In this document: positions 54,897 to 64,000 of the stretch, one piece after another | Layout of the letters: the number at the start of each line of letters is the position of its first letter | Numbering within the stretch: position 1 is the stretch's first letter | Source: Anthoceros angustus | Lineage: Eukaryota > Streptophyta > Anthocerotopsida > Anthocerotales > Anthocerotaceae | Reading direction: 5' to 3' | Length of the DNA stretch: 64,000 nt | Assembly (NCBI GenBank): GCA_010909165.1 | Contig: MU008159.1 | Coordinates: forward strand, 2,108,001 to 2,172,000 | The notes under the pieces: generated by a model | Databases searched by the model: none | Told to the model about the DNA's origin: nothing | The model's input: only the letters and a program-made list of their open reading frames with translations | Program-made: the position numbers and the translations under genes

Positions 54897-56145
54897 ATGG
54901 CGGACGAAGCCTCCTCTTCGGATGACGACAAGGACTATGATCCCTTGCAGGACATGACCGCCAAGCAAGGTCCCCTCCTTACTCCCCTCTCTGCTCCTCC
55001 TCGCATCTGTCCTTTCTCTGTCCAGTTTACCGAAATGCGGAGCGGCAGCGCCGCGACGGGGCGGCGCAGCGTTGCGCCTTTTGTGTTGCGTCCGGAATTT
55101 TTTGCCTTGTTGCTTGTCTGCGCATCTGGCTGATTTTGATTCTGCTGGCTGCCTCGGATGAATCGCAGTGAAGAAGGCCAAAATTAATGCTATCTGGGAG
55201 GAGATGAATGCGAAGAGCTGTGCTACGGCAGCGCAAGAGTCTGCGCGGGCGTCCTCGTTGGCAGCTGGAGGTAAAACTTGGTTTTGTCAGTGCAGTTTAA
55301 GGACACATTGTACCTCTTCTCGGTCTGAGATGGCGCAGCGTGGGGATGCGGGAAGGATTGGTTTGCTGCGGTTGTGATCAGGCTTTTTGCCGGCCGGTGT
55401 GGGAGGGATTTGGCTCGCATCAATTTTGGAGCTATTGCATGCCAATTACGGACCCTGTTTGTTTACTTACTATTGTGATTTGGACTGCTGCAGCAAACAA
55501 AGCCAAAATTTCCGCTATCTGGGAGCAGATGAATGCCAGGAGCAATTCCACACTTGTTCAGAAATTTACAAAGCCAGCAGCATCCGGAGCTGGTGGACGA
55601 AGCAAAGTGAGCGAGGAAATTGCTGCTGCAGCGAAAGCAGCAGCGGCATTAGTGAAGACTGAGGTGCGCACTCTCTCTATTCTCGGCGGTCTATGCTGGA
55701 AATGGAAATTGGTTGTTGCCGAAAGCGTGATCAGCATAAGTCACGATTATGCTCTGAGCTTGTCACGTTTTTGCAGCCCAAAGCACCTGCGGCGGAGCAG
55801 GCGAATGTGTCAAAATCCTCGGATCTGCAATCAAAAGCAGCTGAAGCCGCAGAACGGAAGGCTAAAATGGTGGCATCATCTTCAAGAGGCTTGGATGCGC
55901 TCCTTCAGCAGATATCGAAAAAGCCTAAGATCAGTGTTCTAGATAAGTCCAGACAGGACTGGGGCCAATTCAAGGAGGAAAAGGGACTAGAGGACGAGCT
56001 GGAGGCTTACAAAAAAAGCGGAGACAAGTATTTAGACAAGGTGGCTTTCCTACAGCGGGCTGATGTCAGAGAGTACGAGAAAGAACGGGAAGTTAGGTTA
56101 GCTATGCAAGCAAAGAGGCGGAATGAAGCATCGTACAGGGAATGA
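54897..56145 (+). CDS. SWC5: SWC5/BCNT (CFDP1-like) chromatin-remodelling subunit
   Basis: BCNT-family protein, a subunit of the SWR1-type complex that exchanges H2A for H2A.Z. Four exons join in frame: 54897-54969, 55169-55270, 55494-55663, 55777-56145. The N-terminus is acidic, as in the family (MADEASSSDDDKDYDPLQDM). Exons 2 and 3 each encode a related unit, VKKAKINAIWEEMNAKS and ANKAKISAIWEQMNARS. The C-terminal BCNT-C domain is complete: KKPKISVLDKSRQDWGQFKE, EKGLEDELEAYKKSGDKYLD, VAFLQRADVREYEKEREVRL, ending in RRNEASYRE. The protein is nuclear. An upstream frame open from 54723 is probably 5' UTR. It is convergent with the ABCG gene. Confidence 0.9.
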
Positions 56146-56628
56146 CATGTACATCGTCACAGAGTGCAGGGTTTTAGAAATAGCATTGCATGATCATACC
56201 CAAGTGCAGCAGGTTGCAGCCGGCCAGGTTGATACGAGCGCCATCTGCCTTTCATTCCAAGAGGCAGTTGCCTCAACTGGGCTGACATGTATTTACTGAC
56301 CAGGGATTTCGCCCCAAGGCTACTGACACGAACCTCAAAAATAACCACACAGTTTTGATGGCATTTTCCGCGTTAACGCAGGCAGGATGGATGACTTTGG
56401 GCAACAGCTTACTTATGTGCACTGTGTGTCTGCTTTTGCAAGCCTTCAGCTGGCTTGAAGCACCTGACAGACTGTGATGTTCGAATTTTTTGTCATCGGC
56501 CATACGGGACCGTCAGTGTACCAGACTGCCAGTCGGCAGGGCGACAGAACTCAGAGTAAGGAAAACAATAACGTTGTGGCTTATAGTACAAGAGGTTACA
56601 ATGACCTAGTATACAAAATGGAAAAGCA
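56146..56628. other. Convergent 3' flanks
   Basis: Between the SWC5-like stop and the ABCG stop on the other strand. No other feature. Confidence 0.5.
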
Positions 56629-59600
56629 TCACTTCTGTTTTTGCCTATTGCTCAGAACTAGGCAAAAGAGGGCCACGACGCGTGCAACCGCACCGTAGGC
56701 AAACAGAATACTAAGGCACAGGGGCAAGTGGTCCAGCCGATACCGTCCCTTGAACAGGACCTGACACCGAGTGATTAACCACACCCCCGAGTACCTGTCC
56801 CGAATTCGGCCACCCAATGTAAGAAACGGCATGCGAGCCAGGCGCAGGAAAATGGAGGAAAAGAAACTTCCGGTATTCAAGGCTGTGTGTGGTGTACCTT
56901 TCAGCATTGACGAGGACATAAGCCTCCAGCGCCCAACGTGCAAAGCTACCGTATGCTATGTAGCGGATGTAGCCTGCCGTTTTGGTAGCAAGAAGTGTCC
57001 CAAGAATGGACACAAACACGGACCACTGCAAAGAACAACCACAGGATGAAGCACACCAGACGCGGCAGGCGCAGTGAACCGGGATGCTGAAGAGGTAGCC
57101 TGATACTCACCAACTGTGCAGGGCCCGGCTGAAGAAGAATTGCAAAAATGTAGCCAATTCCAGTCACACAGTATACTAGAGCTAGAGTCACAACGAAGTT
57201 CCACAGGAATGTAGACCGTGGATCGTTGAAAAAATAAAACAAGGCAAGATAAACAAGAGGCTTGATGACGACGTTGAAGAGATCAACAGCATCCTTGGCG
57301 AGGAAGAAGGCATATCTGTTGATTCCAGATGCACTTTCTCGCCAGTACTGAAGCTTGTCGTTGGAGAAGGTTCTCAATGATGCAATCATGCACAGAAGAG
57401 CTGCACAGATGAACGGCAACAGTTAGCTGCAACTGAGAGTCTCTGGTTTCGAGTCCCTTCAACATACAATGCACTGGCTCTCAGGCAGGCCACAGCACTT
57501 ACCGACGGCTATGACGGTGTAAGTGTACCCCGTTGAACCCAAATTCGTATCCTTGACATCAGACAGAAATCCTAGGCTGGCACCCGCCAAAAGCAAGATA
57601 ACATAGTCTTGTGCCTGTAGTCGAGCTTCTCGAAATCTTTGTAATGCAACGCTGGAAACACAAGATTTGGCATGACCGTTAGAACTCAGACGAAACGCCA
57701 CGAAATGTAGATCGAGCAGAGAAACAACAGAGTGACTTACCGCCTCAAAATCACATCAAATTGATTGAAAAAGCCCGGTGTCTCCCGTCCCGAATGATCC
57801 TCTACCTTTGTGAATGCACTCTTAATATTGTCCAAATTCACAGCCACATACACCCTCAGCTCTTGGTAAAGCTCATGAGTAAAGCTTGTAGTCTTGTCCA
57901 TTATTCCCGGAGATCCCTGCGATTTGCTTCGCTTGGAAGGAGTGGCATCAGGTGCCAGACCTTGCAAGTCCTCTGGGATTCGGTAACCATTATGTGTCAT
58001 CCACAGCACTGGAAGGATAGTTTGGTCAAAATTTGGATCTCCTGTTAAGCATCAACATCCAAGTTATTTTGCTTGACTGTGAAGGACGCAGGACACGGAA
58101 TAACGTGTACACCAGCAAATATTAAGGGAGATGTACCAAGCCCTCACATCCAATGTTGCGTGACACCACCGTACTTACCATCGGGCTTCACAACTCCCGC
58201 AAGAATGTCAAGGAAATGGTCAGGCGGATTAATTCGTTCTGGTACAACGACTCCAAGATCTGCAAAATATTCTTCAACATCCGCAACTGGACCCAAGTAC
58301 ACGGTCCGTCCACCTTTGGCTAAGAACATCACGTCGTCAAACATCCTAAACAGCCCATAGCTGCAACATGCAATATGATATGTGTGAGCAACAACAGTGA
58401 TCCTAAGTGGCTGCAGAGGCTGGTAAGAAGGTGAAGCCTTAAGCGAAAACAGCTACCTGGGTTGATGAAGGACAACCGCAACATTCACTCCAACCAACGC
58501 TTCTCGCCTTAGAGCTTGGAGCACCAATCGTGAGGATGTACTGTCCAGGCCTGAGGTAGGTTCATCAAGGATTAGCAAGGACGGTTCCATCACCATCTCG
58601 AGGCCAACATTTACCCTCTTCCGCTGGCCACCTGAAATACCACGCTTCTCCACAGTTCCCACGCGAGAGTCCCTGATATTGCCCAAACCTAGTGCATTTA
58701 TGATTCTTTCAACAACAAAAACTTTCTCTCGCTTCGGCATGTCGATAGGGAGCCTGCAGGAATGACACGCAGGTGAGTGTCCCGCTCAAAATGCACAGGA
58801 CAAAGGGGCTGTCACGAAGACATTTAACAATAATGGTCTTCCACAAAAAAGTTCACAACGCGTCATACCTATACTTGGCACTGAACCACAGATTCTCTTC
58901 CACAGTCAAGCTCCCATGGACGATATCATCTTGTGGTACGAAGCCGATGATCCGTCTATATCCCTGAATTGAACCTGGCTGACCGTTGATCCTAACATGG
59001 CCCGTGGTATAGCTGTGGTTTGCTTTCCCAGCAATTGCATTAAGAAAAACGGTCTTTCCAGCACCAGATGGACCCATCACCGCTGTTATCCGGCCAGGGG
59101 ACAACTTCCCTGTGACATTAGACAGAATTTTCTTTCCACTGCCTTTGAGGATAAGACAAAGATCCTCAAAAACGAGCTCAATGGGGGGCCGTCGGCTTCC
59201 TTGAAGCATCTCTGCATACTCTTTCTGTGCTAAGACATCCCCCATCGTAAACTTTTCACGTTCAATCTGCCCATAAGCATACTTGAAGATTTGACTGCGA
59301 CTGTGATTCAAATTAGGACTATTCTTCACAGCTCGTTCTGCCTGACGGTCTTCCACATAGCCATCCGTAGGGATGTTAACTGGTGGGGCTTCAATACTTG
59401 GATATAGATCCTCATAGTCTGTCTGAAAATCAACTGAGGAAAAATCAGTGACACTTTGCCCAAGAGATTCATCCTCATTGATTGTTGCAGAAGCTAGCAT
59501 GCTGAGCTCGCGCGATTTGGCTGCTGCTGATGCAGATTTGAAACTCCTCCCATCCGAATCAGGACTGTCATTGAACTTTGCAGGTTTGGTGCGCCTGGAG

Positions 59601-61643
59601 AAAGTCCGACTGAGCTGGCCAGAGAAGTTCTTCGCCTGGCGCTTTGCTAAACTCTTCCATCTCTCGCCAGCTGATATATACTGTCGGGCTTGATACGCAG
59701 CTGTTTCACGAGCTTTAGCTCGGCGCCTTTCCCGGAGATGCATGACATGATCGGAGCAATTATACATAAGGAGGAGCATCAGAGCGAGCACAATCTGCAA
59801 AGCATTTTCAGAAGTGAGATGAAACAGTGAACCCGACCTACGAGGCAAAACCACCCAGCATGAGAAAAGCTGGTAGAGTGAGCATGAGAAAAGCTGGTAG
59901 AGTGCTTACAATCAATAACAGGCCGTATCCATGGAGATTCTCACTACTCTGCTTTGCACCACACTTGGTCAAGCGTGAGCACGCTGCAAAGAAGCACCAA
60001 AGACAGCAGCAGAGTGTGAAATGCGGTAGACTGGTGTGATCACCCAAGCTTGACAAACAGCAAGTGAGCCAGATCCAAGGTCGAAGGGCAAATAGCTTCT
60101 TACCACTCTGGTGAGTGGACCCTTGTCTGCAGTAGTGCCTGTGTAGGTCGCGTAAACAAGGACAGCACAGCTCAGGATACAACAGAAAGTTGCAACAACA
60201 GGTCATCGATGGAAGCGAACAGAGAACTGGAAAACCTCTAAGATGACGACTTGCTCACCCTTCCTCACATTCGAGCTTTTCCGTGGTGGCAGGGCAGTAA
60301 TGTCCACCCTCACAAAAGATGCCAGGAGTAAAATTGACTCCACCCCACATGTCTGCACCACCACAGGACTGGTTGCCATGCGCAGGAGACATCTGGTATC
60401 CATACCTGGACAAAGCCAACCCCAAATGCCGTGAGGTAGCTACCACAGGAGCACCTTCCTGTTCGTCCGACACGAAAGGGTGCGAGCATACTTACGGTAG
60501 GCATAGACCACCAGCCTCCCAAAAAAATGCCAAGGGGCAATAGGCGCCCAGAGGACAAGCTACAAGCAGGACGTTTAAAGCTGTCAGGGCCTGTGAGACA
60601 GAGCCCGGAAGGTCCGACATGCAAAAAGCAGCGCAGCTCACTTACGGATCATGCATGTGAGCCCTTTGGGACAGAAGAAGCCTGCACAACATGGCTGCGG
60701 GTCGAACAGCCGCAGAGGGAGCGAGTTGGGAGCGGCCTGCGGCGAGGGGGCTAGGTCGTCGTTAGGGTCAGACGAGGAGGCTGCCCATCCAGGCTCGCAG
60801 GCCAGAGGCCAGGAGGTGTGATTACAGTTGGAATTGAAGGGAGGAAATGCCGGGTTGGGAATGGCCGCCAAGTAGGCTTGCAGCTCCGACTCCCCGCACA
60901 ACCGAGTGTTGATATCGGCTGCACAAGGGCCACCACTGCCAGCATTCAACCCCCAAAAGAAAAGGCCACAGGGCGATAAGAGCGCAGACGCGCAGGAGAC
61001 GGGAAGGAAGAGCTTGCCGTACTGTATTCGCTGTAGCACTCCTCCAGGAAGCCCACGTTTTGCGAGAAGTCGAACGCATTGTTCCTGTCCCGGATGCTGC
61101 ACTCACAGCCAACCACCCGGCCCGGAGCCTGGGAAATGTCAGCCCTGTCCGAGCCCTACCCAAGAAGCGAATCAAGGAGATCACGAAACGCAACGCCCGT
61201 CACCTGTCGATGATGCAGAAGCTGTACTGCTCCGCTACCTTCCGAGTGAGGGTATCCGCACGAGCTTTGAGCTGGTCCGCGAGCGCAGGCGGCGGGCGGG
61301 CGGGAGAACTGGTGGCGGATACCCGAGCCCGAGCCCCGGCGGGACCTGCAGTCCTGGGGACCACGTTGCCCACTCCCGGAGGAGCACGCAGCGGCGGGAC
61401 GCCATTCACGGGCAGCCGGGGAGCCGGCGGCGTAGAGATTCCTATGCCCTGGGAGCCGGCGGATCTGACGAGCAGGAAGAGATGAAGCAGCAACAACACG
61501 TTAGCTCTGCTGCGCCACAATCTCCAATACCGCCTCGGCTCCCGCCGGATCTCCTGGATCCCGCGAGCTGCCCAATTCCGAATCCGAATCCGAATCCCGC
61601 TTCCCGTCACTCTGCGGCAGCCTGCGTCAGGATCCTCATCCAT
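56629..61643 (-). CDS. ABCG half transporter with long N-terminal ectodomain
   Basis: Resembles the plant ABCG24/28 group. Start ATG 61643 ([11 protein letters not shown]) leads into a signal segment ([20 protein letters not shown]). A Cys-rich extracellular region follows: [73 protein letters not shown]. Then a membrane helix ([20 protein letters not shown]) and a basic linker. The ATPase has Walker A ([18 protein letters not shown]), [20 protein letters not shown], signature [12 protein letters not shown], Walker [14 protein letters not shown] and the H-loop VVLHQPR. The C-terminal membrane domain includes [38 protein letters not shown] and, at the end, [17 protein letters not shown] (stop 56629). 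About a dozen exons. It acts as a dimer; the substrate is unknown, often lipids or hormones in this subfamily. All ATP-binding motifs are intact. Confidence 0.9.
59857..59910. repeat. Short tandem duplication in an ABCG intron
   Basis: ATGAGAAAAGCTGGTAGAGT occurs twice, about 25 bases apart, inside the intron that follows the block GLLLIV of the ABCG gene. Confidence 0.85.
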
Positions 61644-62529
61644 TGCAGGCAGAATCCGGCAAAGGAATGCGTGGTACTGCGGCCTGCCTCTCTGCCGGGG
61701 ATGCTTACATGCCACCACTGCTGCCGTGCTTGGAGCCCAGTGCCCGCATTCCGAGGGGAAGCCGAAGGGGAGCAGAGCGGCTGCACCCACCAGCAGCTTC
61801 CGCAGCGAGCACCGGAGATGATAATGACGCAAGATGAAGGCCAGGCCAGGCCAGGCCCCAGCCGCCGGTCTCGGACAGGACAGCCGTCGCCGCCTTCCTG
61901 GATGGAGATGTGGGCGGGGGTTAACAGGACTGGGGGGCACGCCGTGGGCGTAACAGGAGGAGGCGGCAATGCGAAGGCACAGCGCCCAGCAGTACGCTGC
62001 AGCACTCTACCGCACTGCACTGCGCGCTGCTCTGGACTGCACTGCACTGCACTGCACTGCTCTGCAACCAGGTTGCCGCGGTTCCCGCGAATCTGCGGAT
62101 GCGGCGGCTTCTGCGAAATGGGCCAACATGAGCGGGGTGAGAAAAGCGCTCCATACGTGTAGCAGGCCAGTGGGAGGCAAATTTTGGCGTCCACGGGACT
62201 CCGGCTGGATTGACGATTGACGCGGCGAGGCGGGCGGGCTGCCCCCAAGGCGTTTTGTGGGTCCTTGTTGGGTTGACCCGACGCCACCCTGTTGGCCGCC
62301 CATGAATTTGCCCTCCTCCGCATGACATAAACGCAGGCTATTGCTATTGCCATTGCATAACCCGAGTCTTTCTTTGACTGCGTTCCGTTATGGCGGTTGC
62401 GGGAGCCGGGTCCCGGGACCCGCGCCACAGCTTAAGTTAGGGCGAACGGACGGAGTTACCTGCCGCTTCGCTTCGTCTTGCTTCTAGGGTTTCACGGCTG
62501 GACGCTAAGCTCAGTGCTCGGGCGCGCGC
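61644..62529. promoter_or_regulatory. Divergent promoter region of ABCG and MurB genes
   Basis: About 890 bases between the two start codons, which face away from each other. It contains a CTGCACTGCA simple repeat at about 62030-62060. No transcription start signal could be fixed. Long ORFs here are GC-driven shadows. Confidence 0.4.
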
Positions 62530-63838
62530 ATGGCTGTCGCCGCCGCAGGCTGCGCATGGCGGCACCCGGCGCAGCAGCAGCAGCGGCACGGGGAGGAGAC
62601 GCTGCTCGGGCGGGTTGCTGCGCGCAGGATTCGCGCTTGCGCTTGCGTCGGCGGCGGCGTGGTGGTGGAGGAGGAGGATGAGGTGTTTCGGGGATTCACC
62701 AAGGGGAGGCTGCTCAGCGAAGTGAGTACGTGGGGGATCGGGGGGCCTGCGACCTACTTTGCGGAGGTGACGGATTCGGTGCGCTTGGCTGCTTGTTTGA
62801 GGTGAGGGTTTTTCCGTGCTTCAAGACTTGGTTAGGTTTTCGGATTTGGAGTTGGTGACGTGAGTTGAATGAATGAGAGCGGTTTCGGTTGGCGTCCAGA
62901 TACTGCCAAAGGCACAACCTTCGGTATTTTGTGTTAGGAAAGGGCTCCAATTGTCTGTTTGATGACCGTGGATTTGATGGATTAGTGCTGCTCAACCGGA
63001 TCGACTTCGTCCAGAGCTCCGGGGCAGGGATATACCGCGTGGGTAGTGGCCACGCCTTCAACCTGCTGGGGATCCGCTGCTCCAAGGAAGGGTTTTCTGG
63101 GTTGGAGTTTGCATGTGGGATCCCTGGCACTGTGGGAGGAGCCGTGTATATGAACGCTGGGGCGGACGGGCAGGTGGGTGGTTCTTGACTGCCGTGAATG
63201 GAAGGGTTGCGTTGCCGTGGTGGCTCCTCTGCCCTCACACCCGTGTGGTCTGCCTTGCAGCAAACTTCGGATGCTCTCACAGCTGTAGAAGTGGTGACTG
63301 GAGACGGGGAGGTTCGTGTCCTGTCCAAAGAAAAGGGCCAGCTTCAGTATGGATATCGGTCGTCACCTTTCCAGCAAATGCAGGGCTTCTGTGCCATCAC
63401 TGCTGCTACTTTCCAGTTGTCCGTAAGCGTCAGTGCCAGAGAGAGACAAAGGTCGTACCTAGACAGGTACGTCCCTGGGCTGCTGTCGCTGTCATGAACC
63501 TGCCCGAGTCTCATCCCTCTCGTCACTAAAGTCCCTCCCCTTCTTTCAGGAGAAAGAGATCCCAGCCCGTGACTGAGCGCACTGCTGGCTGTGTGTTCCG
63601 GAATCCCGGCGTCGGGGGGCTCTCTGCCGGGGCCCTCATCGACCAGGCTGGTCTCAAGGGTGTCCGAGTTGGTGAGGCAGCGGTTTCAGAGTTGCATGCC
63701 AACTTTCTGGTGAACCTAGGGAGCTCCAAGGCTGCCGATATGCTGTCCCTGATCTCGCTTGTCAAAGAGCGGGTTCGCGAGACATCTGGAGTAGATCTGC
63801 ACGAGGAAATTATCTTTGTACCTTACACTCTCGTGTAG
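62530..63838 (+). CDS. MURB: MurB-type UDP-N-acetylenolpyruvoylglucosamine reductase
   Basis: Flavoenzyme that makes UDP-N-acetylmuramic acid using NADPH, the second committed step of peptidoglycan precursor synthesis. Four exons join in frame: 62530-62801, 62900-63173, 63261-63466, 63550-63838 (346 residues). Exon 1 starts with a basic, Ala-rich presumptive plastid transit peptide. Conserved blocks: STWGIGGPATYFAEV, FVLGKGSNCLFDDRGFDG (FAD-binding GxGSN), LEFACGIPGTVGGAVYMNAG, YGYRSSPFQQM, TAGCVFRNPG, SAGALIDQAGLKGVRVGEAA, SELHANFLVNLGSS and HEEIIFVPYTL with the late Glu. The bacterial catalytic serine (Ser in GSFFKNP of E. coli MurB) is Cys here. In seed-free plants this pathway serves chloroplast division. 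No frame defects. Divergent from the ABCG gene. Confidence 0.93.
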
Positions 63839-64000
63839 TTTACAAGAATCGTAAATCGCTGAGACTTGCTGTGTCTGCTACTTGTCGTCAGGTAGTGGGT
63901 GGTTTGAGGGTGTGCTCCAGTTCTGCAACTTGTTTGAAGGTCCTATGGGAGGTGGAATGTTCAAAGTTTCCTCTTGCCAAGTTACCTTCAGAAAGCAAAG
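63839..64000. other. MurB 3' flank
   Basis: Presumed 3' UTR of the MurB gene; no other feature before the window ends. Confidence 0.5.

Noticed and set aside
61960-62070. CTGCACTGCA repeats as a CRISPR-like or hairpin array
   Set aside because: A simple pentanucleotide run without spacers, in a plant nuclear region; slippage explains it.
60906-62162. A 418-codon open frame on the plus strand
   Set aside because: It lies antisense to the well-supported 5' exons of the ABCG gene and has low-complexity, Pro/Arg/Ser-rich content with no motif; GC-rich DNA yields such shadows.

Overview
This window is nuclear DNA of a land plant. It carries introns with GT..AG borders, an LHCII chlorophyll a/b-binding protein, two organelle-type PLS-class PPR proteins, a wall-associated receptor-like kinase, a KRP/ICK cell-cycle inhibitor, a plant-type F-box protein and a plant-type ABCG transporter. 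Two features point away from seed plants. One is a complete MurB-type gene, an enzyme of the plastid peptidoglycan pathway. The other is a PPR protein whose C-terminal deaminase domain is of the DYW:KP kind (KPAKAW motif, terminal Asp-Arg-His), which is known from hornworts, lycophytes and ferns and is linked to U-to-C RNA editing. I infer a seed-free plant with fairly compact genes (many introns about 70-300 bases); I cannot name the species.

Layout. 0-3 kb: a broken reverse-transcriptase-like retroelement whose last codons have expanded into a 45-base minisatellite. 5.0-7.3 kb: acetylornithine deacetylase-like gene (minus). 7.8-17.9 kb: a conspicuously AT-rich island that carries one 27-exon gene (minus) for a ~1,561-residue membrane-anchored subtilase with PPC-like, thrombospondin type-1 and EGF-like modules. 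18-21.5 kb: F-box gene (plus) and a coiled-coil protein gene (minus). 23-24.9 kb: KRP gene (minus) with many dipeptide repeats, preceded by GC-rich low-complexity DNA. 26.8-27.4 kb: a pogo/mariner-like MITE with TA target duplication. 28.4 kb: tRNA-Gln(UUG). 29.7-32.1 kb: WAK-like receptor kinase (plus). 32.2-35.4 kb: DYW:KP PPR gene (plus). 35.9-36.8 kb: LHCB (minus). 37.5-42.6 kb: acyl-activating enzyme with carrier domain and beta-propeller (minus), divergent from a second PPR gene (42.9-45.6 kb, plus). 45.6-47.6 kb: repeats and a PPR relic. 47.7-51.2 kb: arginyl-tRNA synthetase (minus). 52.6-53.2 kb: proline-rich membrane AGP-like protein. 54.9-56.1 kb: SWC5/BCNT-like chromatin protein with a duplicated exon. 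56.6-61.6 kb: ABCG transporter (minus). 62.5-63.8 kb: MurB (plus).

The genes do not form one pathway; this is an ordinary plant gene neighbourhood with one striking exception. The best candidate for something undescribed is the AT-rich subtilase/TSP1/EGF gene. Its 27-exon model keeps frame throughout, uses GT-AG introns only and keeps the full catalytic tetrad, yet its module order looks more like animal ADAMTS proteins than any plant protease I know. Several genes bear on organelles: MurB (plastid wall), two PPRs (organelle RNA) and LHCB. All gene models were built by hand from splice signals and conserved motifs; none was checked by database search.
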